DNA of 64,000 nucleotides, taken from positions 6,344,501 through 6,408,500 of the forward strand of contig NC_079371.1 in assembly GCF_021018895.1 (NCBI RefSeq). The letters are read 5' to 3'. Each line of letters opens with the position of its first letter. Within the stretch, counting starts at the first letter, position 1. Shown here in pieces: positions 23,600-37,600 of the stretch. Made by a program: the position numbers and the translations under genes. The notes beneath the pieces are model-generated. The model saw only the letters and a program-made list of their open reading frames with translations. It was not told where the DNA came from and did not search any database. Source of the stretch: Seriola aureovittata (lineage: Eukaryota > Chordata > Actinopteri > Carangiformes > Carangidae).

Positions 23600-26500
23600 A
23601 TGGACAAGTGAGAATGGACTTATTTATAAAATCAATAAAAAACTCCTTCAACTCATCTCTCAAAAACAGGCCCTAAGCATATGGTACATCAAATACTAAT
23701 CCAATCCTGCAGAAGAGCAATAAAAATTGTTTTTACTATATCTATTAAATATGTCACAGCTCAGTATGAGAAGATACTGGGTGAACAATGATAGGCACAC
23801 TGGTAATTACTATAGCAATGACTAGAAAGGCCTCCCCTAGAAAAAGTAATTGGAAAAAGTTCCTGTTGTGTTTCCATAATCAGGGGGAAATATTCAGAGG
23901 CAGACTGACAGTGGGGCGTATGGCTTACATTTTAGATGAATAAAATAACACATTCTGAACTATATGTGCTCCAAAAGCCAAACTGTGCAATGTGAAGTGG
24001 ATTTATCAGGTGAAGTTATAAGTTAATTAAAGACGACAGCTTAAAGGTTCCCTCATGTGATTCATCTAGCTCATCCATTATACAGTGAGTCAGAATGTGA
24101 CTTGAGGATTCATCAGAGCGGTGTGATGAGTGCTGGACGATGCATTCAATGACGTTCAGCCCTCCTGCTCAACAGCCAGTCAGTCATGAAGACAAAATGG
24201 ATTTGAGCAAACAAAGAAAGCCCCTCATGGCACAAAAAAGAGAGAAGCCTGAAAGGGACAAAACAAACTTTTAACAGCCACAATAAAGATAAAGTCAAAA
24301 GAATAATAGCTGTCAAAAAATCTGCCACAGAGGGCTGTCAGTCAAAACAATCCATCAGTGACGTGCAACAGAGAAAATACTCCACTGCCGTCTTGTCACT
24401 CAGACACATGCAATTCTTCAAATGGGAAAAACAAAAGGACAAAAGGACTGAATAGGCTGTTGATTCTGGGAAACATACCATAACAGTGGAGCAGGTGGAA
24501 AGACTGGTCAAAGTTGCACATGTAAAATCCTTGGGGAAAAGAAGTTAAAACATGAACAAGACAAGTCTCTGTCATGTTTCAGTGCTTTCATTTTTAACTT
24601 CTTCCATCCTTCCTTGAGTAATAAGGATGTAAAGAAGGGCATTCCCAGACTTCTCAAGGCTCCTTTGCTGCCTTTTCCTAGACTCAAATACAAAAAGGGT
24701 TTAGGAGTTGAGGGAATATATATGACTAACAACTTGCTATGTGTCTCATTACCTCTGTCAGATCACTGGATTCACATTGATTTCAATGTTAAAAAGGAAA
24801 CCCAGGCATCATTACAAACATGTCTTCAGCTGGCTTTAGGGACTATTTAATAGAGGAGAGAGTCAATCAGGATACTCAAGCTGCTTACACCTCATTTTAA
24901 CATATGTCGGAACTTTGATGTGTCGGATAATGACCTAAATTGATTAAAAAAAAAGGCTCCACATTGACCAGTGAAGGTCCTCTTCTTCATCTAAGTGGGT
25001 GTCTGGGGAGAGGAGTGGTCACAGTGATGAAGGCGTACGGTCAGAGATATTTATCTATACCCTCTCTCTTTGTTTCCCTTGTCTCAGCTCTGTCTTTTTC
25101 TCTCCCTTGCTGGTTTCCCTTTGAAGACATGAAGATGCTCTCTTCAAAGTCCCATGATATTTGATTCAGAAAAGGCCGGTGCTTTTAAAGTCTGGCAATT
25201 ATGGCTCCCGCACTCTTGTGTCTGAAAATAAACAGCAGGAAGTCTCTAAGAGGATCGAATACACATGCATGCAAGTACATGAGGAATGTGTTATGCACAT
25301 GCACTGAAATCATACACTTATACACCCTCACACACACACACACACGCAGTGATGTTGATGGGTCAGTGCATCTCCCAGCACTGCAAAACTTCTGCGAGAG
25401 CATCATTAGTGCTTTCTGAAGTGTGCGATATTGTTGCTGGTAGCCTCACTAGTTTTTTTTTTAGGTTGGTAAGTAAGTTTATGAGGAATTGATGCATCGC
25501 CTTCAGCTGTAAACTCAGTTTGCTCTAATTGTTTGCACAATCCTTCAGTCCTACACCTGCTGCAGGGAAAGCCAAAAGTGTCATGTCTACCAGTCAGACT
25601 ACTTCATCACTAAACACCAACTCCCTTCATCAGTTATGGTAATTCCAGATGTACTCTACTACAGCATCTCTCTCTGCGCTCTATCCCCCAAATTACCTTT
25701 AATCAAACTACACAGCTTTACAAGCAAAGTTTGTTTGTGTAGCACTTTTCAGAAGTGCTCTTGAGGCAGAAGAAGACAGATGGGACAGAAAATGTATTAA
25801 ACAGATAAAAAATAAGTGTATGACCAACAAAGTTATAAAGTTATAAAATCAAGAAAAGAAAGATGCAACAACAACAGCAGGATCGGCTTTAGTTTTCAGC
25901 CTTGACTTTGGAACAAGCTGAAGACCTGAGCCTCCTCCCTGAGATCTGAGGACACAACTCATTTAAGGTAACAATGAAGTGGCCTTTTTAGCTTCTATAA
26001 TGTGATTTCTGAATGAAACTAAATGTATGGAGGGATTATTATTACAGGAGGTATTTGTTCATAACTTTTAGATCAAGAAACGAGTTCATGTCATGGCTGT
26101 GATTAGCTCATTGCTCCAGATCTTGTTTGATTGAATACAATTATGTATAAATTCAAGATGAGTCATCAAAATTATACAAAGATTATAAAATATAAATAAT
26201 ATAGAGAAATTACTTCTTTTAAAATGTATGTGACCAAAACCAAGAGATGACTCAACAATGAACACAGGGACACAAGATTAGATCTCTACATTTCTATATC
26301 CTACATTTCTCATTTCACTGTCTTAAAATACTGAGACACCCGACAATGCATTGCCTTGAATATGAGGAATGTAAAAAATGTAATATCGGTCCGACAAGTG
26401 ACAGGCACCCAACGGAGAGAAACGCAGGCTGGTGTAATGTGTGATCAAAGTTTTGTTTTTTTATAAAGCGTCATTGCACTTTGGACCAGTTGGAGTTGAG

Positions 26501-29500
26501 TCGGAGGAGATTTGCCGAGGCAAACTAAAGAATGACCTTTATTGATGCATTTGAAATTACCTCTCAAAGTTATCCTTTGAGAAATATGTTTTATGTCTAT
26601 TTTGTTGTCCTGTCACAGATGAGTTGCATGTGAATGTCAGCAGACTGGTTTTCCTAATTTCACAGATTAAGAGCATGGGAATCTGTTTGTTTCTCTATCA
26701 TTAATGTTGAGGTTTTCAATTATTTTTCATGTGAATAACTTACAAAAATGTTTTCCCTGCAAAAAAGGGAGCCTGTTTCATCAGAACCACTCAACTGTTC
26801 AATCAAACAAGAGGTTCACATGGGGAGCAAACACAAAAGTAATTTTTATACTGAATGTGGTTGAAGTCACTGGGTCAGCAGACATCAGAAATGTAAAATA
26901 CATTCCCAAGGTAACTATTATCAAATATTTGTGAAAGTGTTGTGTAGAGAGAAAAGGACACAACATTATCTTGTAATTTCATGCAACCAAGAAATCAGCT
27001 GTGATAGGAAGGTCACATGCATGCCCCAGATGAAATCAGTGATTTGTCATCATATGAAATATAATAAAAAGGGTAGAGAATACACAAAAGATCTGCATCA
27101 GAAAATGACATGGACGTTTGATATAGACATTACTACTGTTAACTAAAATATGTGAATCAATGTTAGTTGTGTAAAGATGTGAGAGTTAGATACAAAATAC
27201 GTGCTATGACGTTCATGCTTACTTATTTTTATTTGCAAGGTTAGATTTTCCTACTGTTAACTGAATTACCATCTACCAATAATATCTCTTGGACTGTGTT
27301 ACCCACATGTCTGAAGTACATTTGAAGTAGCTGCAATTTTCTTTGTACATGGAACTGAAAGTAATGGTTGAACAAAAAGTTCATCAGTCAATGTAAAACA
27401 CCACTGAGGCTTGAAGAATGGTTGCCATAACTGAGGTTGCTCCAGGTTTTGTTGTGTTAACTCTGTACTCCAGCGGCATTATAAACAACACAAATTTATC
27501 AAATCCGTTCATGTAAAGTTATCATATTTGTTCTTCTCCTCCCTCTGAATTTCAAGCAGTTATTCAACACTCGTTTCCCTGCACATATGCTTGACATTAG
27601 GGCATCTTCCCTGCAGTGTTTGCTGAGTGATGTATGGCAATAAAGTATGAGCATGAAAACAGAGTACACACAAATGACAACATATATAGAGAAAGAGGCT
27701 ACAAAGCCGAGTTGAAACAGGGCAAAACAGCAAGAAACACATTTTCTGTCAAGGGTGAAAATCCTGTAATGAATGTACATGCACATTTATGGTTCAGTGG
27801 TTGCTGATATGATCTTGCAAGAGTTTTAACTGTGCAGTCCAGAACTTTTGCAGAAACATCAATTGTGGTTTTTGTGCACTGATTCACTTCTGTGTGTCTT
27901 GTGACCCCAACCCTTTGTCAGCAGTGCAGCTTGGTAAGTGGAAACACTGTCCTACAGATAAAGGAACAAGGTTCAAGACATGATGTCAGCAAGCAGCAAT
28001 TCTGCTTCAGTGTCCATTAGAAAGACAGTAAATCTGTCACCTCTACAGAGCTGGAAAAGTGAAGTAAGTATTTTTTTGTCATGAATCACACTGTGAGCAT
28101 GAAACATGCAGCAGTTATTCTCATTATAACTGAGGTATCCAGGAAGACTCTTAATAGACTCTGCATGAAAGTTTCTCTGTGGAAAGCCTCCTTCAATTTG
28201 GTGTGATGTTGCTTCATCAAAGGTGAGAGCAACATAAATCATTTTTATCAGGTGTCAGTGGATATGGTAAGATACCTTGGAGTAGTGAAGTCATTTGGAG
28301 TATTCCCCATCTTCTGCTGTCAAACTTGAAGGTAACAATGCTGACTGATGTCGAAAGGATGTGCAAGACCTTGGGAAAAGTTACTTCAGCTTTGGTGTTC
28401 ATCATGTTTCACAGTGCAACTTTACAAGGAAACATGGCAACACTACAGACTGAATGTCTATTTGATCCATTCACCACAGATGCGGTGTCTGTCTCCGGGT
28501 TTTCCAGCTCCCAGGAGTTTGTGAGGAAAGACAAAAACAGACAAGAGAAATGAGATCCTGCCTAAGTTATTGATTCAGTACAATTTGAGAGTCCAGTGGA
28601 GCCCCACAGAAGGGCTGGCATACCAGGAGCTCCTACATATACAAGATAGGTGGGGGCCTCAGTGAGTAGTCTAGTAGCATCTCTATCTCTCACACAAAGC
28701 ATGTGAAAGATATATCCATACATTTTACAGACACCTCCATCAATTAGGCACTGTGCAGTGCAGAGGGTGTAGCGATGTAATGGATCTGTCTCCCATCTAA
28801 TGGCTTCTCTCCATTCCATTTACCAATGAAAGAAATCGCAGCTCTTTCACAAGACCAATTAACTCATTATCCGGTCATCTCCTGCAACCAATCAGATTTC
28901 ACAAAGTAAGCCTTGGTGCAAAGTTTCTTTGTCTAACCAAGATAGATTACAGTTAGACAGATAACAGAGATGGGAGCTGTTAGAAGGCATGAGAGAGCCT
29001 AACTGCAGAAGTTTTAGTCTAAACACTCAAAACTTGGGGCTATTTTCTACAGTGAAAATATCTTTTAATCTATAAATAGGCCTCTGAAAAGGGTAGAATA
29101 AGCTAACGTTTAGAGGAAAAAACACTCTGGAGAAACTCAAAATAGGTCACAGTAGAGGAATGATTCCCTGGGAAATAGCCTGATGCCCCAAGGGCCACAA
29201 TATACCATAATATAATGACATGGAGACCGAGGACTTAAGCAGCCACATGTGGGGAAAAGTAAAGGTGTATTGCAGCAAGTCTCTTGCTATTACGAGGCCT
29301 TTTCACAACTTGAAAAGAGGCATTCAGGAGGCTTTCATTTTTTCCATTCAGATTATTTAACTCTTCTTGTTCAGCAAATAGAGCATTTTGTTATTACCAG
29401 CCAATTATAGCACAGAAACAGGAATCAAACAATTAGAAGAAGCCAGGGAAATCCATACATTTTACATCTCCATCAGAAAATGAGAAAATGTCAGCAGCTA

Positions 29501-30170
29501 ATGTGAACCGACCAGAGATCTTATCTTGCCATGCCTCTCCATCCAAACACCTCTGAATCTATTGCCACGGTAATTGCAGATGATGGGATATTATGACTGG
29601 AGAGATTCCAGGTGTACGTTGCATTCAAAAGTTCAAATCTGTCCTGCTATTTCAGTAAACCTCAAAAAAGCAGTCAATATTTTTGAACTGTTCTGATTCT
29701 TCCTGATACTTGAGAATTCAATTTTTTTTTTTTTTACAAAATAGGAAACAACTAGTGTATCTTTATATTTATTAGTGTGAAAGTGAAAGAGAGAGACAGG
29801 ATAACTCCCAATTTAACAGCACAAATTATTGTTTTGTTGTGTTTAACACAGATTAGAGTGGGTTTTCTGAAAATTTCGTTTGCCTCAGTGAATGTGAAGA
29901 GGTTTTGGAAGAAATGAAATGATCTGCTTGTTGATTTGGATTTTGGTTTAAAGTCTATATATCTGCTCTGAAATCATTTGTCCTTTGACAAAAGCCACAA
30001 ACTTCAAACCACAACCACATTAGCTTGCAGCTGAAGTTTCTTTCTTGTTTAACTTACAAACATGAACATATCCTGTCCTTCACCTTACCTTGTTGAACGA
30101 CTGACCAAACAGACATTCACCAGGGGAAAAGTGCACTGCTAAGATAGCTAATTAGATGCCCAGCATCAGC
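23600..30170. other. Gene-free stretch
   Basis: No exon, RNA gene or complete transposon was recognised over about 6.5 kb. Reading frames are all under about 100 codons and lack splice context or motifs. A short CA run lies near 25329. Sequence near 25735-25760 resembles a common fish dispersed repeat (GTGTAGCACTTTTCA). The part near 29500-29620 is compositionally balanced and may be conserved non-coding sequence. Confidence 0.35.
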
Positions 30171-30173
30171 ACA

Positions 30174-30480
30174 TTAAACAGCAGTTATTTGTTTTGCTAC
30201 TGCTACACAGCTGCCACAACCTGTCTCCAGTGGTGGAAACCAACGCAAATGTTTACTCTTGCCTCTATCACGCTAACCAGCTAGCCTCGAATAGCGATTC
30301 ACTCACTTCCAGCCTCCAATCCGCCCTGAAGTCATAGCGCTGCTCAGAGGGCTTACTATAACCTTTTGTCTTGTAAACAAAACAAAGACCAAAGCTCTTG
30401 TCAAGCAACAATCACCATCAATCGCTCCAGGGAAGAAACCACGTTCAGAACTTACATAAAGCCCCTTTAAATGTTCAGAG
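30174..30480 (+). mobile_element. TTAA-flanked MITE, copy 1 (internally deleted)
   Basis: Begins TTAAACAGCAGTTATTTG and ends TACATAAAGCCCCTTTAA, with TTAA at both ends. It is homologous to the inverted copy at 39619-40020 and to a truncated copy ending at 46939. Shared interior phrases include ACCTGTCTCCAG, CAGAGGGC and AGAAACCA. About 80 bases present in the 39.6-kb copy are missing after the first 50 bases. TTAA targets are typical of piggyBac-group transposons, and it has no coding capacity. Confidence 0.75.
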
Positions 30481-30489
30481 GAAGAGGAG

Positions 30490-31905
30490 CATTTTTGATA
30501 TATTTTCTTGAATAATGACAAAAATAATAATAAAAACAATTTATAATCAATCTAAAACATGTTGACATTATTGTGGACTGCAAAAAAGGACTACCAACTG
30601 AAGTGTGATTTCAGCTGGACTTTCAGCTTACAGAGATTCCTAAAAAAAAACAAGCTGCATGCTGTCCCCCGGGTCATCCGTTTCAAATCAGACATGCAAA
30701 CACAACACCCTTTAATTCCCAACAGTCCTGCCACTTGATCCAGAACTCCCATGGCAGCCATGCCCAGCCTTGTGAGTCATGTTCTGTTTCTACTATATTA
30801 AGGCACAGGATTGCTAATTGCCAGATTTCCCTTTAAACCACAAAGATAGTGTTAGAGCAGCTGCCCAAGGTTTCCATCTCTCTTGCACGCTACATTGATA
30901 AACCAAGGTTGGACAGACGAGAGTGAGCAGCACTTTATGGTCCCTGAAGGCAACAGCGGCACACATGGTCACACACAAGTGTTCATCAGCAGAGACAGGC
31001 ATGTCACGGACTGTCACGTGTCATCAAACTTGATGGAGAAACTCGACAGCCTGACCTGATGCTCTACACAGAAGCTTCTACACAATGAAAAAAGAAAGGA
31101 AAATAATAAAACATCGGCGTAACTTCCAAATGGTCCATCAGAGAGCACCAGTCCATCTATCTCACCAGTCCATCATCATCCGGCTGATATACCACCTGGA
31201 CACTCCATGAGCAGAAGTATGAGTCATGTAGCCATGTAGGTATGGTCAGCTGCTTTATCTATTAAACTTGTCAGAATCAAGGTCATTGTTATTGTTTTAA
31301 TGGTTGACCTTTCTTCTACTGGTGGGATGGTTGACTGCAGCTCTGACTGAAAGCTGCGTGGCAGTGACAACAGGGGGAAGACATTGATGGAGAGATGAAG
31401 AGATGAGGGCCAAGAGTATCACAGGATTTAAAGGAAAGTGAGCAGAGGGAGAGAAACTGCTTTCTATTACTGTCATCTATGGTATGTGGCCATTTTTAGG
31501 CACTTAACAATCAAGCAGCATTTTTTACTTACTTTTATTCAGATAAAAGGGAAGTAGCAGCAGCACTGAAAATTGGGTGTCTGGGTTCATGAATATGTAT
31601 TTTAGGGCATTCCTGACTAGGAATGAATGAAAAATCATGCAAATAGCCGCTGCACCTTGCTTATTGTGGCTGCCTGACTGACTATAGCAGAGAAAAATTG
31701 TGTCTGAAATTTAAAGTCTGAGAAAAGGAGTAAAATCTGTTTGCACTGTTTTATCATTCAGGTCAGTAATTGAGAAAGATAACAGATAAAATCAACAAAA
31801 ATACACACAAAAAAAGCTATTTGAGTAAATGCATTATAAAGTTGCTTTACAGTATCTCTCTGTTCAGTTACTTTATCAAAAAGATAAGTGAATGGATGAG
31901 TTACT
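30490..31905. other. Gene-free stretch
   Basis: Only short chance reading frames; nothing identifiable. Confidence 0.4.
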
Positions 31906-31910
31906 TACTC

Positions 31911-32163
31911 TTAACTCTTAGATCTCACTTTGTGGCAGAACTGCGACCGGGCTACATCTGTATTCTAGTAAGTACTCCCCTAACATGTTACCCTCATCCA
32001 ATTTATGTGATAAGGAACCCCATACTAAGCGCACGATCATGGCACAGACTACGTACACGAAGAATGTATATACTGAAAACAGATCGACTGTAACTATGAT
32101 TTTGATGATTGCCTACTGAGCCCCAGTCAATACTGTACCCGCACACCAGCCCTTAAGAGTTAA
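31911..32163. mobile_element. Possible small TTAA-ended MITE
   Basis: TTAACTCTTA at 31911-31920 is matched by its inverse, TAAGAGTTAA, at 32154-32163, giving a 253-base unit with TTAA at both ends. Its interior has more GC and more CpG-containing sequence than its flanks. The inverted repeat is only ten bases and only one copy was seen, so chance is possible. Confidence 0.35.
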
Positions 32164-32169
32164 CCGTCT

Positions 32170-33036
32170 AATCATTTGCTGTAGTGAGTTCAGATTAAAT
32201 GAACAACCTCTCCTTATTATACAAAGACCTGAGGGGAAAGGAAACCCATAAGCTGTAGCAGGGGAATGTTAAAAGCCTGTTAACAAAGTGTCTGCTGTGT
32301 TGATACAAACATCGCTACGCTACAATACCCTGCGGCCCTCATAATATATATGAACTGACACTTCAAAGAGACAACACTTCTTGTCACTGCCAAGTCGCCT
32401 GAGAGATTTGCCAAAGAGGTGACTGCACACTTTGACCATTATCTATCAACTGTATGCAGGACAAGGTAATTGATTCTGATTACAACTCTTGTTATTGAGG
32501 GGTTTAATCAAAATGTCTTGGGATCCAGGCAAAATAAAAATGTCTCATTGTTTCCGCAAGATTAATTGCTACTAAATTAATAAACTCACATTTTGTAGAT
32601 AGGGACTACCTGAGATAACAGTACCGCATAACTCTGTTTAATGTGCCATTATATCAGTACAACCTGTTTTAAATACTGTACGTTCATCTTGTTTTATCTC
32701 TAAAACAATCAAAACACTGTAGAAAAACAAGTTATGAAATGCGGCCTTTGTGTTCAGTATAGCAGCAACATAAGAAAGTCTGTCAAAAAAATAAAATAAA
32801 GTTGTCACTTGTGTGGGAAAAGATCAGAGAGAGCATGAGAGAGAGTGAAGAGGATGAGATGGTGCACTTTTTATGTTGGAGGAATTTCATTCTTTCACAT
32901 TGTCAAGCAGATGATTACATTTTCTCAACACAACGGATATTTGTTGCTCTAAAGGGTCAAGGAGAGATGGATATGGTGGCAGAGGCAGCCAAAGTAAGCA
33001 GGCAGGCAACAGCGTCTTTGAATTAAATCCAGCATA
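32170..33036. other. Gene-free stretch
   Basis: No gene recognised. Confidence 0.4.
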
Positions 33037-33044
33037 CTTGTGAA

Positions 33045-33746
33045 TAGGGCTGGGGATCGAAAACCTGATCCAGTTGAGAACCGCCTCCAAATTGTGCAAA
33101 CTATCGGACTTGCATATGTCCAAGCTTATCGATTCCTTTTATGGATGCCTGCATATTTTTCAGAGCTGGATGGGCCAAAACACTCACTACGCAAGGTCCC
33201 AGAATCCCGCTCATGTGAAAGTGTGTCAGTGTTTGGAACTATCCTTTTGGTCACGAAAAGAAATAAGGTAAACTTGTTCCCTCCTCCAACACTGATGTCA
33301 GCAAATAACAGTAGGCTAACGTTAAGGTGCTAGCTTGCAGTGCATCTCTCTCTGGTCTGTCTATTGATGTATTTCTTGGTCTGTGTCTTACCAGCCCCTT
33401 CCAGGGCTGTTTGTGACTTCGAGGTCTGGCAAAAGTTACTTGGATATTGATTAAATTTTGAAAATGGATGCACATCTCTAAGGATATAAAATCCACCACT
33501 GGTCAGCCAAGCCATAGTATAAATAGTATTCTTTATTAAAAAATTTCTAAAAGGAAATCTGGTAGAGCATGAGCCTGAAGCTGATAGAATCAGTAATAAA
33601 GAAGCAGTCACAGCCTATAGGCTTGTGTTTACATTGTGTAGCCAGTCTGGTGTAGCGAGAACCTGTGTAGGCCTCCTTTTTTTGCACACAGAAATTTGAT
33701 CGGGAATTGAACGGTATCAATAAAATCTTATCAATTCCTATCCTTA
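33045..33746. mobile_element. hAT-type non-autonomous element, 702 bp
   Basis: Begins TAGGGCTGGGGATCG and ends CAATTCCTATCCTTA, diverged inverted ends of the TAGGGCTGGG type common in vertebrates. The flanks carry a perfect 8-base duplication CTTGTGAA (33037-33044 and 33747-33754). Next to the right end is an ATCGGGAATTGAACGGTATC-type block, also typical. Reading frames inside are short and unrelated to a transposase. Confidence 0.8.
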
Positions 33747-33759
33747 CTTGTGAAACAAC

Positions 33760-34380
33760 ATACTGCCTCTTTAAGGTACTGCAATTTTCTTCTTGTTTGA
33801 TGGAAGCCATTTAAGAGCTGATGATAAATATTTCAAGAGAGTCGGTAAAGGATTCTTTATGAATGACCTTTACCTGATCACAGAGCTCCTGTATAACAAT
33901 ATCTGAAAGAATCTGGGCTTTGAGCTTGAGAGTGGTTTTACATACCACAAAAAAAAAAAAAAACACAGTACAGAGGAAATGCAAATATGCTGGCTTATTC
34001 CCAACAGAGGAAGGCTCACTGTAATAATGAGAGGGGCGGAGAGAGACAAGTAGAGCCATGGGCCAAGAGCCGGCTGCCAAACAACAATAAAACGCACTTG
34101 TGTGTGATGGATCAAGCTGTGAGAGGAAGATGAAGGGCGAGCCAGGGTCAGATAGACAGAAATCCTCTGTGATCTCTCCCATCTCTCACAAAGACCGTCT
34201 GTGGTGTTACAGGAGACACTGAGGGGACACAGATGGCACAGAGGGAAGATACTATACAAAAAGAAAACAGAGACAAAAGAAAGAAACAATGAGGGAAGGA
34301 GCTAGACATGGATGCATCATGAGACAGGGAGACCCTGGACACAGACATGGAAAAGGTCCCCCACTCTTATAGACTCGAAG
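33760..34380. other. Gene-free, purine-rich stretch
   Basis: The plus strand is rich in AG from about 34020 to 34340, which creates the Ser-, Leu- and Phe-rich frames on the minus strand. No gene is supported. Confidence 0.4.
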
Positions 34381-34394
34381 CGGGGTCCCAGGAT

Positions 34395-34675
34395 CATTCT
34401 GTTTCTTTTTGTGGTTATTTTGCATCTCCTTGTAGTTGTTTTGTGTCTCTTTGTGGTTATTTTGCTTGTCTTTTTAGTCATTTTGCATCTCTGTGGACAT
34501 TTTGTGTCTCTTTGTATTTGTTGTGGGTTGTTTTTGTAGTAGTTTTGTGTCTCCAAATGAGTTGTGTTGCATTCCCTTTCTTAACAATTTATGTCTCTTT
34601 TGGGCCATTTTGCGTCTATTTGGAGTCTTTTCGCATCTCTTTGTAGTTGTTATGTTTGTCTTTTTAGTTATTTGA
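34395..34675. repeat. Degenerate T-rich minisatellite, unit about 21 bp
   Basis: About 13 diverged units follow the pattern TTTGTGGTTATTTTGCATCTC / TTGTAGTTGTTTTGTGTCTC. The period is close to a multiple of three, so a long hydrophobic frame (Leu, Val, Phe, Cys rich) appears on the + strand. It is a repeat artefact, not a membrane protein. Similar arrays are frequent in fish genomes. Confidence 0.85.
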
Positions 34676-34679
34676 CAAG

Positions 34680-37600
34680 AAATGTCAACAGTGCCTTCAA
34701 AAAGAGACTCTGACCCCCACTGCTATCCTCTGGGCCCCTGAGCCTGTGCTTGGTAGGCCCCTGTAGTAATCTATCCATGGAACTAGACGGTCTTACTGGA
34801 CATCTGGGAGATGCCTGTTTGACCTCTAGAGCTTCTGCAGTGCATGGCTGGCTGAACACATTGGATCCCACTGCTAAACCAATTGAGAGAGGAGTTGGGG
34901 GTGATGGGAAGGGGTGAGGTGTGTTGTGGTGGGGTGGGGAAGCTCTGTGATTTAGGTGTGAACTGAGCTTTTCTCACATCTATCATGGTCAGGTGGAACG
35001 CTGAATGAACCTGAGCAGCCACCCATCCCTGCTCTTTACTATAGCTTAAAGATGATGGAACACCAGAAACCACCGGGGCTTCAGGAGAACACTGAAGGAC
35101 GATATAGATTACTAAGAAAACAGTGCAGAGAGATTCGCAGGGGAATGTAGTTCAGACTAGCACACCATTACTTTCAACTGTTTCACTTTGCAGGCTGAAG
35201 CTCACTGGCTTTTGCCTCCTCCTAAGAAATCAATTACAGAATAGATTTACCAAACCTTATAGGAGTGTGACGACTGATGAGTATTTAAAAATCCCTCTGC
35301 CTCTCTGTGTGTCTCCTCCGCTATGGATCAATAGCTCTTTTATACTGTCTATAATTGAAATGCAGGGGGCCTGAGGTGCTTTAGTTGGCTTTAATTTCCT
35401 TGTTCGTTATGAATACAAATATAAGCCCAAGGATATCAGATCTCCATTCATCTATAAACACACATGCACACATTCCCTCCTCTATTAGCTGAGATACACT
35501 TTAGTTATATACAACATTTAATCACTCTATTCATCTGTAAAGATGATGCTTTTTACTATCAATCAATCTGCTGATTAGTATCTCACTGAATCAATGAATT
35601 GTTTGATGTATAAAATAACAGGACGTAGCTTCCCAGAAAGCAAATTGTTATTTTCAAATGTGATGCTGCATTTAAACAACAGTCCAAAGAGGTCCAAAGA
35701 GATTCTGTATCTTATCATAAAAAATGAAGGAAATCAACAAATCTATAACAAATCTATAAAATAAAAATAAATATTTAGCATTTTCACTTGAGAAATGACT
35801 GAAACGATTGTTTATCAAAATTGTTGACAATGAATCTTCTTTCGGTGGACTAAAAGATTAAGTGACTAATATTTGAGAGACCATAAACTCTTTTTAAATG
35901 TAGCCATTAACTGAAATATAAAATACTCATTCAATACATGGCTATAAGTCAAGCCAATTCTTGGCCATCTGTCTTTACTAAGGCCTTAAAAGACTAATAG
36001 CCTCTAACTACTTCCCATCTCTCCCTCTAGTTTTGTCAGGCACCTGGACACACCATCAGCAAAAGGCTAAATTACAGTTGGACAGAGGGGAAAAGTGGCG
36101 GCTGCATGGTAAAAAGAGGAGGAAAGAGCAAAAGGAGTGCAGGACCTTGTTAAAAGCCCCTCTGTGACAGCCAAGGAAAGGCTGCAGCTCTGAGTCATTA
36201 AATGTGGCTGAAGTTGTAGAGAGTGACTGGGGAAAAAAAAGAAGAGGAGGAAGAAACGTATGGACGGAAAGAAAGAGAGGGTTTCAGAGGCGGGTGCTGC
36301 AAAAGAGAGGAGCGTCACTTCGGATATGGAAGATCAAGTAGTTGATGTTGGAAAAAGGAAGAGTGAGAATGAGACAGAGGAACAAAAACCAACAATCAGT
36401 CTGTGAAATCGAAACTGCTACAGTCTATTTAACCACAGTCTCTACTGGAACACTGAAAATCAAACTTTTATCCTGGTCTTACGAAATGAGTAAAATGTTG
36501 TAAAATGCAAAGAACAGTGAAGAGTGAGACTAAAGGCTTGGAGGAACAATATCTATAGCTCAAATAACAGATTTAAGGAGGATGTTGTGTTACCATTTTG
36601 ATTACCAACTAATGATTATCATTTTTTTTTGTTCAAGACATCTAAACTGAACCAATCCATTCCCAAACATTTTTGTCCTACTCATCTATGGAAGTACAAA
36701 AAAGATGCAAGTAAATAAAAACTATATATGGAAATATTAATATTATATTAAAAATGAATAACACAGTGAATAAGTGGGATGTTATTTCAATCAAATAACA
36801 TTCTCCAAATACAAACCACAGATTTCCTTTCATCCACATAATTACTGCTGTGCCGAAAAACACGCTCAGACATTGTTACATTATCTTTACTTTGATTCTG
36901 CTTGTATGCTTGTTGAGCATCACCAGTCTTTCTTTTTTTCATGTCAAAAACGTTTCCATCTTGTACTTAAAGTTATAATCCTTCATGTTTCAGTGTTGTT
37001 TGATTTGGCTGCACCTGTGGTTACAAAACGCGCTGTTTAATACGACAGCAAAGACTGTCTGAGCAGCTTAAAAATACAACTGGTGTATCTCTTTATGAAG
37101 CAACCAATGAAAACTCAAGTGGGTTATAATAAGTTATAATAATTGCAAACTGATTTCCTGGTAGTTTTTTCACACATCAGCAGGACGTGGTAAAAGGAGC
37201 TTATTACCATGCCGAGGAGTTGGTGTTGCGCAGTCTGTCACCTGCGCCTCTTTATCTCACATCTCACTGTAGCTGCTTTTCTTGGTCAATTACTCCTTAA
37301 AAGTGATTTACTGACTGAAAATGTTAAAAATGACAGTGTCATTTTTTTCTAGCCACATGTTGCTGTCAATGCTAACCTCTGTGACAAATACATGGTTGTT
37401 TCCTGTGACCATTTCACAATAAAAGCCAGCACATTTTGAATGCTTTTTGATTTCTGTGAATCTCTCGAGTCTTTGAAGGACATTTAAATCCGGCATTGGA
37501 ATGATGATGAAAACATATAAATATAGAGGTACTTACTTAATTTAAATACATTAAATGGCTCTTGCAGAGCAGACCATAAATAGTATCAAATACAGAGTTT

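Noticed and set aside
34312..34675. Hydrophobic frames resembling a multi-pass membrane protein
   Set aside because: They arise from a degenerate 21-bp minisatellite whose period is a multiple of three.
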